From the NCBI GenBank assembly GCA_029247365.1, contig JAQWLJ010000002.1, positions 1-64,000 on the forward strand: a stretch of DNA of 64,000 bases, in the 5' to 3' direction. The stretch comes from Acidimicrobiales bacterium. Its GTDB lineage: Bacteria > Actinomycetota > Acidimicrobiia > Acidimicrobiales > Aldehydirespiratoraceae. Positions 1 to 8,874 of this stretch are shown one piece after another. The first letter of the stretch is position 1; every line of letters starts with the position of its first letter. Made by a program: the position numbers and the translations under genes. The notes under the pieces were generated by a model. The model did not search any database. It was not told the DNA's origin and saw only the letters and a program-made list of their open reading frames with translations.

Positions 1-60
1 TTCCTCATCGCATAGTGGGGTCATCACCCTTCCCTGATGCCTGAAATGGGCCACGGTGGC

Positions 61-225
61 ATGTTGAGGCGTTGGTTCGGGTTATGCCGCCCCAAGAATG
101 GCGAACGTTCCTGGCTCCACAAGAACGAACCGGTGGCGTCCGGACGGTACGTGCGTTGTGTGCGATGCAAGAAAAGGCGCAATGACTGGACTGAGCCTCC
201 AGATCAAATGGTCTACGTCGACTGA
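61..225 (+). CDS. hypothetical small basic cysteine-containing protein
   Basis: A 54-residue frame, very basic, with single cysteines near residues 8, 34 and 37 in a C-V-R-C-K-K-R-R context that recalls tiny zinc-ribbon-like proteins common in actinomycetes. An in-frame ATG lies 8 codons upstream at 37. No good ribosome binding site is visible for either start. I do not recognise a family. It could be a chance frame in an otherwise gene-poor stretch. Confidence 0.3.
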   Translation: MLRRWFGLCRPKNGERSWLHKNEPVASGRYVRCVRCKKRRNDWTEPPDQMVYVD

Positions 226-238
226 ACCTCCAGACCAA
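190..238. repeat. two 18-base direct repeats, 31-base period
   Basis: ACTGAGCCTCCAGATCAA at 190-207 recurs with two changes at 221-238. A related 26-base segment ending in a GACAGACCG core (about 235-260) recurs with about five mismatches just after the small membrane ORF (about 421-446). The repeats therefore flank 299-406. Function unknown. Confidence 0.45.
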
Positions 239-298
239 CACGACGGACAGACCGTAAGCATGGAGAGTTAGTACGGGGCCGCGATCTATGGTCTCGAG

Positions 299-406
299 AT
301 GTCAGATGCTGAACCCGAGAAGAAAAGCTACGTGTGGCTCTATGTCCTTTCGGGACTGTTTGCCTTGGTCCTCTACATCGTTCAGGCGAACGTCGGTTGG
401 ATCTAG
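299..406 (+). CDS. 35-residue single-pass membrane microprotein
   Basis: A short frame from ATG to TAG. The N-terminus is polar (MSDAEPEKKS). About 20 hydrophobic residues follow, rich in W, L, Y, F and V (roughly residues 11-30), then a short polar tail. This is the shape of a bacterial single-transmembrane microprotein with a cytosolic charged head. No strong Shine-Dalgarno sequence is visible upstream. It stands alone between repeats and has no recognisable family. The clean hydrophobic segment is the main argument that it is real. Confidence 0.5.
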   Translation: MSDAEPEKKSYVWLYVLSGLFALVLYIVQANVGWI

Positions 407-653
407 TCCGACCAACAGACCAACATCACCGACAGACCGCAAACACTCGGTTCCGCGCAGCAGGCATCTATCAATACGAGGAGTACTGGTAAGCCCCGCT
501 GGCCAGGGGCAGGCCTCTGCAGCTGAGGGCTCAGTCCTCGATGACGAAGCCAGTGGCCGCCGTCGAGAACGCAACTGAGCTCCGTGCTTGGGCCGGTGCC
601 ACTGCGCGGAGCGCATCCGCCCGGTGTTGGGCCCGGCATCTACCATCTGCCCA
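407..653. other. no supported gene
   Basis: Several short frames exist on both strands, but none has a family signature, start signal or membrane segment I can defend. It carries the second copy of the repeat noted at 235-260. Confidence 0.5.
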
Positions 654-947
654 ATGATCTTTCATATTCAGCACTCCCATGACGAGAGCACATGTCCGTT
701 CGATACGCCTGAGGCCCTCGGGTCGACGTTTGGCGCAGTGCTTCCGAGTCTCGAAGCGCACGATGTAAACGTTCTTGGTGCATGGGTGGATCCGCCCGGC
801 CACCAGTTCTTCTTCGTGGTGGAGACCGACGACTATGCCGCGCTCGTCGATGGCTTGGCGCCGATCGTGTCCTCGGGCTCCGCAACGGTCCGGCCCGTGA
901 GAGACATGCAAGCCGCTGTCGCAACGCGGATGAACCCGGACAGCTGA
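654..947 (+). CDS. small dimeric alpha/beta-barrel-like protein (DUF3303-type)
   Basis: A 97-residue protein starting M-I-F-H-I-Q-H-S. Two beta-strand/helix units and a W-V-D-P-P-G-H-Q-F-F-F-V-V-E core resemble small ferredoxin-fold proteins such as DUF3303 or muconolactone-isomerase-like families. A longer reading from 588 has an unconvincing N-terminus, so I take the ATG at 654. No neighbour shares its strand closely; the TetR gene begins about 170 bases downstream. The biochemical role is unknown. The family assignment rests on overall pattern only. Confidence 0.55.
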   Translation: MIFHIQHSHDESTCPFDTPEALGSTFGAVLPSLEAHDVNVLGAWVDPPGHQFFFVVETDDYAALVDGLAPIVSSGSATVRPVRDMQAAVATRMNPDS

Positions 948-1090
948 TTCGAGGGACTACTGGCCGAATTCACGGCCGCTTCGGTTGGGCAGTGGAACTC
1001 GGTAGTTCCCCTGCCCAACCAGCGTTCGCTGCCTTCTCAAGGGTCCTCCACGTGTTGGTACCGCGACCAGTATCGGCCTGACCATTGTGT

Positions 1091-1108
1091 ACCTAACGAA
1101 CGTTAGGT
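1091..1108. promoter_or_regulatory. probable TetR operator
   Basis: ACCTAACG-AA-CGTTAGGT, with perfect 8-base arms around two bases. It sits 11 bases before the TetR start codon at 1120, the usual place for autorepression of the TetR-carboxylase-dehydrogenase operon. I found no second copy in the window. Confidence 0.7.
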
Positions 1109-1119
1109 AGGCTTGGAAT

Positions 1120-1722
1120 ATGACCGTCGTGGAAGGCATGGCCATCGACCAGTACGGGGCTCGGCAGCGAATTCTCGACTCAACTGCCGAACTGGTCATC
1201 GAGCACGGTGTCGCCGGGGTTGCGCAGCGTCAAATCGCCGATCGGGTCGGGATCCGCGCCGCATCGCTCTACCACCACTTCGCAAGCAAGAACGAGATTG
1301 TCGAAGCCGTCTTTCGTCGAGGCATCGACGTCATGGAGGGCGCATGGGACGAAGCCGCCGACGCCACCCACGGGGCTGACCCATACCCCCGACTCGCAGC
1401 TCACATCCGTGCCCATCTCTCCGCCCTGTTCGATCACGGCCCCTACACCGCAGCGCACGTCAGCGCCTTTCGGACCGCGCCAGCGGCGGTTCGTGACGCA
1501 GTCGTCCCGATGCGGGATGCCTACGAGGCCCGGTGGACGGGATTACTCGGTGAACTCGCGGCGGACGGCGAATTGGCCAACGGCACCCCGATCGGTCTCA
1601 GCCGCCTCGCCCTGTTTGGCGCCATGAACACCACCGTCGAATGGTTCGATGCCGACCGGGGCAATCTCGACGAACTTGCCGAGGTCATCACGCGTCAGTT
1701 CTGGAACGGGGTCGCCGCATGA
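1120..1722 (+). CDS. TetR family transcriptional repressor
   Basis: A 200-residue one-domain regulator. The N-terminal helix-turn-helix lies at about residues 15-60, with the typical Q-R-Q-I-A-D-R-V-G-I and S-L-Y-H-H-F-x-S-K pattern. The rest is the helical ligand-binding domain. An alternative ATG lies at 1138. The operator directly upstream implies autoregulation. Its stop overlaps the start of the carboxylase beta gene, so it is the first gene of the acyl-CoA carboxylase/dehydrogenase operon and probably senses an acyl-CoA of that pathway. TetR regulators control terpenoid (AtuR) and other branched acyl-CoA operons elsewhere. Confidence 0.9.
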   Translation: MTVVEGMAIDQYGARQRILDSTAELVIEHGVAGVAQRQIADRVGIRAASLYHHFASKNEIVEAVFRRGIDVMEGAWDEAADATHGADPYPRLAAHIRAHLSALFDHGPYTAAHVSAFRTAPAAVRDAVVPMRDAYEARWTGLLGELAADGELANGTPIGLSRLALFGAMNTTVEWFDADRGNLDELAEVITRQFWNGVAA

Positions 1723-3341
1723 GACCCATCGAGTCCCGGGTAGATGCCGGCGGAGAGGCCTTCGCCACCAACCGCGCTGCCTACGACGAACTCGTCACGA
1801 CACTGCGCGACCGCCAGCAGGTCGCCATCGACGGCGGAACCGGCCGTACCCGTTCGATCGAGCGGCACCTGTCCCGAGGCAAAGTCATGGTCCGCGACCG
1901 CATCGACATGGTCACCGACCACAACTCGGCGTTCCTCGAGTTCTCGACCCTTTCGGGCTTCGGCCAGTACGGCGACGAGGTGCCCGGCGGCGGCATCGTC
2001 ACCGGTATCGGCATCGTCCATGGTGTGCCCTGGGTGTTCATCGCCAACGATGCGACGGTCAAGGGCGGCTCACTCGTCCCAATCGCCATCAAGAAGCACG
2101 TCCGCGCCCAAGAGATCGCCGAGGAGAACCGCCTCGGTGTGATCTACCTCGTCGACTCTGGCGGCGCCTTCCTCCCCCTTCAGGACGAGATCTTCCCCGA
2201 CAAAGATCACTTCGGTGGCAGCTTCTATCGCCAGGCCCGGTTGTCGGCAATGGGCCTACCCCAACTGTCGGTCGTCCTCGGCGGCTGCACCGCCGGCGGG
2301 GCCTACGTGCCCGCCCTCAGTGACGAGGTGATCATGGTCGAGGGCATCGGCCGCATCTACCTCGGCGGTCCTCCGATCGTGAAGGCTGCGCTCGGCGAGA
2401 TCATCGAACCCGACGACTTGGGCGGCGCCGAGCTCCACACTCGGCTCTCGGGCGTCAGCGACTACATGGCCAGCACCGAGCAGGAGGCCTACGGCAAGCT
2501 CCGCGAGATTTGTGGCACCACCAACCAGCGTCGGATCGATGCCCGACAGCCATGGATGGATTGGACCGAGGCCGAGGCCCCGGCGTACGAAGCCGACGAG
2601 TTGTACGGGATCGTCTCGGCCGACGACCGCATCCCCTTCGACGCAACCGAGATCATCGCCCGTATCGCCGACGGCTCGAAGTTCTCACCGTTCAAGCCCG
2701 AGTGGGGCGAGTCGATCATCACCGGCTTCGCCCGCATCTGGGGGCACATGGTCGGCATTATCGCCAACAACGGCATCATCTTCAGCGAGTCGGCCCTCAA
2801 GGCGACGCACTTCATCGAGCTGTGTGAACAACGCCGGATCCCGCTCCTGTTCCTGCAGAACACGTCTGGCTACATGGTCGGCCGCGACTCTGAAGTTGGT
2901 GGCATCGCCAAGAACGGGGCAAAGATGGTGGCGGCGGTGGCAAACGCCACCGTGCCGAAATACACGGTGCTCATCGGCGGCTCCTACGGCGCCGGCAACT
3001 ATGGCATGTGCGGACGCGGCTTCAACCCGCGAATGCTCTTTGCCTGGCCGAACTCACGCATCGCCACCATGGCCGCCGACACCGCCGAGACGGTGCTCGT
3101 CGACATCCGTCTCGCCGGCATGAAAGGCGCCGAGACGACCGACGAAGAGATCGCCGCGCTTCGGGCCGAGGTTCGCGGCCAGTACGAGGAACAATCCGAC
3201 CCCTATTTCGCAACGTCGCGGCTGTGGGACGACGGCCTTATTGACCCGGTCGATACCCGCGATGCCTTGGGGCTGTGCCTGGCGCTCGCCGCTCGCCATG
3301 ACGAACCCACGCCCGGGCCGGGCCTGGTCTACCGGATGTGA
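1719..3341 (+). CDS. acyl-CoA carboxylase, carboxyltransferase (beta) subunit, methylcrotonyl/geranyl-type
   Basis: A 540-residue carboxyltransferase that moves carboxybiotin CO2 onto an acyl-CoA. The start ATG overlaps the TetR stop (ATGA). Hallmarks are V-D-S-G-G-A near residue 145, the G-G-C-T-A-G-G-A-Y-V-P-A oxyanion region, L-G-G-P-P-I-V-K-A-A, H-T-R-L-S-G-V-S-D, and a C-terminal W-D-D-G-L-I-D-P-x-D-T-R followed by a terminal Y-R-M. These match methylcrotonyl-CoA or geranyl-CoA carboxylase beta better than propionyl-CoA carboxylase. The paired alpha subunit follows 12 bases downstream. Leucine or acyclic terpenoid breakdown cannot be separated by sequence reading alone. Confidence 0.9.
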   Translation: MRPIESRVDAGGEAFATNRAAYDELVTTLRDRQQVAIDGGTGRTRSIERHLSRGKVMVRDRIDMVTDHNSAFLEFSTLSGFGQYGDEVPGGGIVTGIGIVHGVPWVFIANDATVKGGSLVPIAIKKHVRAQEIAEENRLGVIYLVDSGGAFLPLQDEIFPDKDHFGGSFYRQARLSAMGLPQLSVVLGGCTAGGAYVPALSDEVIMVEGIGRIYLGGPPIVKAALGEIIEPDDLGGAELHTRLSGVSDYMASTEQEAYGKLREICGTTNQRRIDARQPWMDWTEAEAPAYEADELYGIVSADDRIPFDATEIIARIADGSKFSPFKPEWGESIITGFARIWGHMVGIIANNGIIFSESALKATHFIELCEQRRIPLLFLQNTSGYMVGRDSEVGGIAKNGAKMVAAVANATVPKYTVLIGGSYGAGNYGMCGRGFNPRMLFAWPNSRIATMAADTAETVLVDIRLAGMKGAETTDEEIAALRAEVRGQYEEQSDPYFATSRLWDDGLIDPVDTRDALGLCLALAARHDEPTPGPGLVYRM

Positions 3342-3353
3342 GGTGAGGGACTG

Positions 3354-5192
3354 ATGCGCATTCTCATCGCCAACCGAGGCGAGATCGCCCGCCGGGTCAT
3401 TCGGACCGCGAAGCGACTCGGCCACGAGACCGTTGCCGTGTACGCCGAGCCCGACACCGGTGCCCCATTCACCGCCGAAGCCGACCGGGCCGAGCTCATC
3501 GGGCCGGCGACTCTGGCCGAGTCGTACCTCTCGACCGAGCGGCTGCTGACCGCCGCAGCCACAACCGGTGCCAACGCCGTGCACCCCGGCTATGGCTTCC
3601 TGTCCGAGAATGCCGACTTTGCCCACGCGGTCCTCAAAGCCGGGCTGATCTGGATCGGTCCGAACCCCGAGGTCATCGCCACCATGGGCTCCAAGATCGA
3701 AGCCCGCCGACTCGCCGCTGAGGCGAACGTTCCGATCATTCCCGGCTACTCCGACTCACAGAACCCCGCCCACCTCACCTCAGCGGCCGAACGAATCGGC
3801 TACCCAGTCCTCGTCAAGGCCGCAGCTGGGGGTGGTGGTAAGGGCATTCGTATTGCACCGACGCCGGCACACTTTGCGAACGCCCTGACCGAGGCGATCA
3901 CCGAGGCCGAGCGTTCCTTCGGGGACGGGCGCGTGATCGTCGAGCGCTACATCACCCGACCACGCCACGTCGAGGTGCAGGTCGTAGGCGACAAGCACGG
4001 CACCGTGATCGAACTCGGCACCCGAGAGTGCTCGGTCCAGCGGCGCTACCAGAAGCTCCTCGAAGAGGCACCGGCCCCGAACCTGCCGGAATCGACCGAG
4101 ACCGGCCTGCGCAAAGCAGCCATTCGCCTCGCCGGGTCGATCGGGTACGACTCCACCGGCACCGTCGAGTTCGTGGTCGACGACGAGACCGGCGACTACT
4201 TCTTCCTCGAGATGAACACCCGCTTGCAGGTCGAGCATCCCGTGACCGAAGAGATCACCGGGCTCGACCTCGTCGAGCTCCAACTCCGGGCTGCGACATC
4301 GTTACCCCTAGGCGTGGGGGACATCACGTTCTCCGGCCATGCGATCGAGGCCCGGATCAATGCCGAAGACGCCGCCGCTGGATTCGTTCCCCAAACCGGC
4401 ACGGTCACCGTCCTCTCACTGCCGGTGAGCGCCCGATGGGACGCTGCGATCGAGGTCGGCACCCCGATCACGCCGCCCTATCCCCCGAGGATCGCCCAGC
4501 TGATCGTCCCCGGCGCCAACCGAGACGTCACGATCTCCAAGCTCGCCGCAGCCCTCGACGGCCTTCTGATCGGTGGCGTCGTGACGAATGGCGGGTTCCA
4601 TCGCTGGCTGATCGACCGAGCCGAGTTCCGCGCCGGGCACATCACCACACGATTCCTCGACGAGGCCGACCTGCCCAACGACTACGGCACCGAAGAGGCC
4701 GCGGCGATCGCCGCCTTCTCCCCGGCGGGCCCCGGACCCTGGGCCGGCGGTGACCGCCGCTTTACCCCCCATCAGTCCCACCGTGTGGCGTCAGTTCGGT
4801 CGCTAAACGGCGACATCCACGATGTCGTCCCCGTCCCCGGCCCCTCGGTCGACGGGGTGGTCAACATGCGCGGTCAGTCCCACACCTTCGAGCGCCTGAC
4901 GCGGTCAAGCCGATGGGCACCGACCTCCAGCGGGGCCCACGGATCGGCCAACGCTGTGGTCGCGCCATTCCCGGCCGTCGTCGCTGACGTCCATGTCGAA
5001 GCGGGTCAAGCCGTCGATGGCTCCGACCCGGTGGTCGTCATCGAGGCGATGAAGATGCTTCACACACTCACCGCAGGCGGGCCGGGCATGGTCGCCGACG
5101 TGCGTGTCGCACCAGGCGACCAGGTCGAGACGAACCAGATTCTCGTGACGTTCGAGGAGGAAGATCCAGTGCGAGAGGAAGCAAATGCGTAA
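3354..5192 (+). CDS. acyl-CoA carboxylase, biotin carboxylase/carrier (alpha) subunit
   Basis: A 612-residue ATP-dependent biotin carboxylase fused to its carrier domain. It starts M-R-I-L-I-A-N-R-G-E-I-A, typical of the family. The ATP-grasp glycine loop begins at Lys155 (K-A-A-A-G-G-G-G-K-G). The region with L-E-M-N-T-R-L-Q-V-E-H-P holds metal-binding and catalytic residues. The C-terminus has E-A-M-K-M, with Lys567 the biotin attachment site. It forms the complex with the beta subunit encoded just upstream. Its last codons overlap the dehydrogenase start by 8 bases. Confidence 0.93.
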   Translation: MRILIANRGEIARRVIRTAKRLGHETVAVYAEPDTGAPFTAEADRAELIGPATLAESYLSTERLLTAAATTGANAVHPGYGFLSENADFAHAVLKAGLIWIGPNPEVIATMGSKIEARRLAAEANVPIIPGYSDSQNPAHLTSAAERIGYPVLVKAAAGGGGKGIRIAPTPAHFANALTEAITEAERSFGDGRVIVERYITRPRHVEVQVVGDKHGTVIELGTRECSVQRRYQKLLEEAPAPNLPESTETGLRKAAIRLAGSIGYDSTGTVEFVVDDETGDYFFLEMNTRLQVEHPVTEEITGLDLVELQLRAATSLPLGVGDITFSGHAIEARINAEDAAAGFVPQTGTVTVLSLPVSARWDAAIEVGTPITPPYPPRIAQLIVPGANRDVTISKLAAALDGLLIGGVVTNGGFHRWLIDRAEFRAGHITTRFLDEADLPNDYGTEEAAAIAAFSPAGPGPWAGGDRRFTPHQSHRVASVRSLNGDIHDVVPVPGPSVDGVVNMRGQSHTFERLTRSSRWAPTSSGAHGSANAVVAPFPAVVADVHVEAGQAVDGSDPVVVIEAMKMLHTLTAGGPGMVADVRVAPGDQVETNQILVTFEEEDPVREEANA

Positions 5193-6330
5193 CGCCTACA
5201 TGACCGACGAACTCGACGCGATCTACGACCAGACCGTCGAGTTCGTGACCAACGAGGTGCTGCCGAGCGGCGACGCCTGGGAAGACGCCGGGAAAGTCCC
5301 GCGCGACGTACTGCGTCAGATGGGCGAACTCGGCATGTTTGGCTTGCGCGTGCCTGAGGAACACGGCGGACTCGGTCTGGGGATGCTCGCCTCGGCGACA
5401 TTCTCCGAGGCGCTCGGTGCGTCGACGTTCGCCGGTTTCGACGTCACTGTGCTGGTCCACACCGACATGGCCGGCCCGCACCTCATCAACTCCGGGAGCC
5501 CTGAGCAGCACGCCGAGTGGGTCCCAAAGATGTTGTCTGGCGACGCGATCTTTTCGATCGGCGTATCCGAGCCCGACGCAGGCTCCGACGTGGCCGGCAT
5601 CCGTTCGTCAGCCCTGAAGGACGGCGACGGCTGGCGGATCAACGGTCGCAAGATGTTCATCACCAACGCGGTCTACGGCGACCTGACGATCGTTGCGGCC
5701 CGCACCGATCCCGACAACAAGTACGGCATCACGATGTTCCTCGTGCCAGCCGGCACCGAGGGGTTCGAGGTTGCCACGAAGCTCAACAAGCACGGCTGGC
5801 TGTGCTCCGACACCGCTGAACTCGTGCTTGACGATGTGTGGGTCTCCGACGAGCAGGTGCTCGGCACGGTGCACCGCGGGTTCTACGAAACCATGAAGAA
5901 CTTCCAGAACGAGCGCATGGTGCTCGTCGGGATGGGCATCGGCGCCGCCCAGGCTGCGATCGACATGACCAACGCCTACACCCAAGAACGCAAAGCGTTC
6001 GGCGGGCACCTGTACGACCTCGGCGCGATTCGTCAGCGCATGGCGATGAACCAGGCCAAGATCGACGCCGTCCGAGCATCGATGTACCACGCCGCGTGGA
6101 TGCATGACGTCGGTCAGGACAACGTCAAGGCGATGTCGGGGGCAAAGGCCTGGGGGGCCGAGGTCGTCAACCAGGTGATGTACGACTGTGTGCAGTTCCA
6201 TGGCGGCATGGGTTACATGCGCGAATCGGCTATCGAGCGCATGTACCGCGATGCACGCATCCTGCCGATCGGCGGTGGTGCCACCGAGGTCATGCTCGAA
6301 GAGGTCGCCAAGCGGTCCTACACGCCATAG
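5185..6330 (+). CDS. acyl-CoA dehydrogenase, isovaleryl/citronellyl-CoA type
   Basis: A 381-residue FAD enzyme that makes the alpha,beta double bond, feeding the carboxylase upstream. A GAGAGGA ribosome site precedes the ATG; an in-frame ATG at 5200 is an alternative. The usual catalytic Glu of the Y-E-G-T motif is absent (I-G-G-G-A-T-E, Gly364). A Glu is present in the helix-G motif N-E-R at residue 243, the arrangement of isovaleryl-CoA dehydrogenase. With the methylcrotonyl/geranyl-type carboxylase this supports leucine or citronellol/geraniol catabolism. Confidence 0.88.
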   Translation: MRNAYMTDELDAIYDQTVEFVTNEVLPSGDAWEDAGKVPRDVLRQMGELGMFGLRVPEEHGGLGLGMLASATFSEALGASTFAGFDVTVLVHTDMAGPHLINSGSPEQHAEWVPKMLSGDAIFSIGVSEPDAGSDVAGIRSSALKDGDGWRINGRKMFITNAVYGDLTIVAARTDPDNKYGITMFLVPAGTEGFEVATKLNKHGWLCSDTAELVLDDVWVSDEQVLGTVHRGFYETMKNFQNERMVLVGMGIGAAQAAIDMTNAYTQERKAFGGHLYDLGAIRQRMAMNQAKIDAVRASMYHAAWMHDVGQDNVKAMSGAKAWGAEVVNQVMYDCVQFHGGMGYMRESAIERMYRDARILPIGGGATEVMLEEVAKRSYTP

Positions 6331-6366
6331 CCGGCTGTTCTCCCCCTCGGTCGGGCACCAGGCGAG

Positions 6367-7671
6367 CTACGCCGGCTGAGCGAGGAGTTCAGCGACCGAC
6401 GAGGCCTGCTCCAGACCAGCCGCAGCCGGACCGGCGTAGGACCGGAACTTCGCCATGACTGCCTCGTCGCTAAGTGGGGTGTGCGGATCACCCGTTGCCT
6501 CGGTGTCGGCCGACTCGAAGCGGCGGCCATCGGTCAACGTGAGCGCCACTCGAGCAAAGCGTCGGGCTGGGAACGCCGCATTGTGATCGTCGTCCTCGAC
6601 GATGCGAATCGCGGCCGAGAGCCGATTAATCGCCTCGTCATGGAGTCCGCTCGTGACGGTGGTAGGCGTGACCTCGCCGCGCACGATCGTCGCCGCAACG
6701 GGAAACGGCAGCGAGTACTGCGCCTGCTCCGTGGTGGCAGGATGACGGACGGCCAAACGAGCACCTTCGTGAAACGTCGTCACCTCGACATCGGCAACAT
6801 CGGCCGCACGCAACCCATGCCTCGTCATCAGACCGTGTGCGGCAGTAACCGCCGGCTGAGCCCACCGGCACACGGGGAACTGCTTCAGATACTGATCACC
6901 GATCAACCAGGTTGAACCGAGGTCAGACCAGAAATCGGTCACCTCGGGCGAATCGATCGTGATCGCCGGTGCACCGGTGAACCCATCGGCCGCCAGGTAG
7001 GTCGCCGAGACTCCGGCCATCGCTCCCCAACCTGACCCGTCCTTGAGCATCGTGGGATGGTCGATCACCCGCATCATCTGTGACCGGGGACCGTGGTACT
7101 CGGCGATACCGACCGCCTCGGCTGTGGTGGCCGCGTCAAGGCGGAGGGTTCGACTGCCGACGAGTGCACAGCCGACCGCGATCCACGCGCCCGAGGTGTG
7201 ATAATCAGGCACCGTGGCGTGGAGGGCAATGCCGGCACGGGTCGCAACCTCGTAGCCGACGATCAGCGCGGCCATGAACTCGTCCCAGTCGTCGATCTGC
7301 TCCGCCGCGTGAAGGGCCAGCAACGCTGGCAGCAAGCCACACCCGGTATGGCCTTTGGTCAGGCGGTGGCCGTCGTGGGCATCGATCGAATCGATCGTCA
7401 TACCGCCAGCGAGTGCGGCGCCCGCGGGTGATACCAGCCGGCTATCAAAGAGCATCGGTGCCGACTTCGCCCCCGAGCCCGCGCCGAAGTGGGCCACGGC
7501 GTGGTCGCGAATGATCCGGCTCAGTTCCGTCTTCGAACCAGCGGCGGCGACACCCAACAGGTCGAGCAGGAGCCGGCGACCGAGCCGGACTGCGTCGTCG
7601 GGGATGTCCGCCAGTGTCGTCTCGTGGGTGAACGAGAGAACGTGGTGGAGCTCAGTCGCGGGGCGGCTCAT
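6367..7671 (-). CDS. MmgE/PrpD family protein
   Basis: A 434-residue member of the 2-methylcitrate dehydratase / cis-aconitate decarboxylase fold. Visible signatures are L-L-L-D-L-L-G-V-A-A-A-G near the N-terminus, A-H-D-G-H-R-L-T-K-G-H-T-G in the active-site region, and D-Q-Y-L-K-Q-F-P-V-C-R-W-A-Q-P. The start is set at the ATG at 7671; a longer reading adds an arginine-rich tail that is the reverse of other coding DNA. It overlaps the DUF3291 gene by 20 bases and is the last gene of a four-gene operon that begins at 9581. The substrate is unknown. Confidence 0.88.
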   Translation of the reverse strand: MSRPATELHHVLSFTHETTLADIPDDAVRLGRRLLLDLLGVAAAGSKTELSRIIRDHAVAHFGAGSGAKSAPMLFDSRLVSPAGAALAGGMTIDSIDAHDGHRLTKGHTGCGLLPALLALHAAEQIDDWDEFMAALIVGYEVATRAGIALHATVPDYHTSGAWIAVGCALVGSRTLRLDAATTAEAVGIAEYHGPRSQMMRVIDHPTMLKDGSGWGAMAGVSATYLAADGFTGAPAITIDSPEVTDFWSDLGSTWLIGDQYLKQFPVCRWAQPAVTAAHGLMTRHGLRAADVADVEVTTFHEGARLAVRHPATTEQAQYSLPFPVAATIVRGEVTPTTVTSGLHDEAINRLSAAIRIVEDDDHNAAFPARRFARVALTLTDGRRFESADTEATGDPHTPLSDEAVMAKFRSYAGPAAAGLEQASSVAELLAQPA

Positions 7672-8101
7672 GAGCGTCACGGAACGAGAACGCGTACGGC
7701 GACGACCCGTGCGTCCGGAGATGTTCGAGTCGTTCGATGGCCCCCTGCGGCGTGGGACGGTCACCTTCAGGCACCCACCACATCACCGTCGTCGCCTCGA
7801 CCTCGACCTCGAACCACTCCGTGCGGCGTTGGAGGAACTCGACATGCTCGGACTTGTACGCATAGTTCCAGAGTGACTCGACGTCCTTCCACACCGTGAG
7901 GTTGAGCAGGATTCTCGTATCGGCCAACGCGTGGGTGTCGACTGCGGCGCCCGGCTCATCGCCATATCGCCACACCGCACCGGGCGACTGGTCGCCGAGC
8001 GTGTTGATGCGATCAAGGTGGTCCACGAACCCTGCGAAGCGTGGGTCGTCATTGTCGTACTTCGCCTTGAGGACGTTGAGCTGCGCGAGCTCCCAGGTCA
8101 T
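7652..8101 (-). CDS. DUF3291 family protein
   Basis: 149 residues starting M-T-W-E-L-A-Q-L-N. It carries F-V-D-H-L-D-R-I-N near residue 25, S-P-G-A-V-W-R, the N-L-T-V-W-K-D-V-E-S-L core, and M-W-W-V-P-E-G-D-R-P-T near the C-terminus. All are typical of DUF3291, a dimeric alpha/beta-barrel family of unknown function. It is coupled to its neighbours: a 4-base overlap with the hydratase gene before it and 20 bases with the MmgE gene after it. The context suggests a role in the same catabolic operon. Confidence 0.85.
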   Translation of the reverse strand: MTWELAQLNVLKAKYDNDDPRFAGFVDHLDRINTLGDQSPGAVWRYGDEPGAAVDTHALADTRILLNLTVWKDVESLWNYAYKSEHVEFLQRRTEWFEVEVEATTVMWWVPEGDRPTPQGAIERLEHLRTHGSSPYAFSFRDAHEPPRD

Positions 8102-8874
8102 TCGCGGGGACCGAACTCCGCCCGCCGCTTCTCGACGAATGAGGCAATGCCTTCCTGGCCGTCGCGCGACGCGGCTCCGGCGGCCATCACCCCGGTGGCG
8201 AACTCGTACGCATCAGCCGTGGCCATGTCGTACTGCGCGTAGTAGGCCCGCTTGCCCTCCATCTTCGAGGTTGCCGAACCACGTATCGATCGGCGCATGA
8301 GTTCGTCGGTCGCCTCCACGAGTTCGACGTCGGGCACCACCCGGTTCACCAATCCCCAGTCGGCCGCCGTGTGGGAATCGATCGGGTCGCCGGTGATCGC
8401 CATCTCGAGGCCACGCTTGCGGCCGACAGCACGGGCGATGCCAACCATCGGCGTGTGGCAGAACAGACCGCCCTTGCCCCCCGGAGCCTGGAACGCCGAC
8501 GACTCGGCGGCAACCGCCATGTCGCACATCGAGACGAGCTGACAACCTGCGGCGGTGGCGAGCGCGTGGACGCGGGCGATGACGACCTGCGGAATTTGCT
8601 GGATCAGCAGCATCATCTCAGTGCAGAGCTCAAGAAGCTCACGAGCCTCGGCTTCGGTCGACCCGAGCATGTCGCCGAAGTTATGGCCAGCGGAAAACAC
8701 AGGCCCTTCGGCTGCGAGGATCACGCCGAGTGCATCGGACGCCGCGGTCTGCTGGAGCGCGCTGCGCAGTTCAATCATGGTGTCGCGGGCGAGGACGTTC
8801 CGCTTGTCGGGGTTGGCGAGCGTGATGGTGACCACAGTGTCGTCCCGCTCGACCCGGATTCGCTCGTAGGTCAT
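8098..8874 (-). CDS. enoyl-CoA hydratase/isomerase family (ECHDC3-like)
   Basis: A 258-residue crotonase-fold protein. The oxyanion-hole motif F-S-A-G-H-N-F lies near residue 65, with V-H-A-L-A-T-A-A-G-C-Q-L and L-F-C-H-T-P-M-V-G-I-A-R-A-V-G further on. The latter two match the ECHDC3 branch better than classical crotonase. The paired catalytic glutamates of enoyl-CoA hydratase are not at the usual positions, so hydration is uncertain. The start at 8874 overlaps the GATase stop by four bases. Confidence 0.82.
   Translation of the reverse strand: MTYERIRVERDDTVVTITLANPDKRNVLARDTMIELRSALQQTAASDALGVILAAEGPVFSAGHNFGDMLGSTEAEARELLELCTEMMLLIQQIPQVVIARVHALATAAGCQLVSMCDMAVAAESSAFQAPGGKGGLFCHTPMVGIARAVGRKRGLEMAITGDPIDSHTAADWGLVNRVVPDVELVEATDELMRRSIRGSATSKMEGKRAYYAQYDMATADAYEFATGVMAAGAASRDGQEGIASFVEKRRAEFGPRE

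Noticed and set aside
6329-6377. AGCCGGC...GCCGGCT as a terminator between convergent genes
   Set aside because: Arms are 35 bases apart, one lies inside the MmgE coding end, and no T-tract follows.
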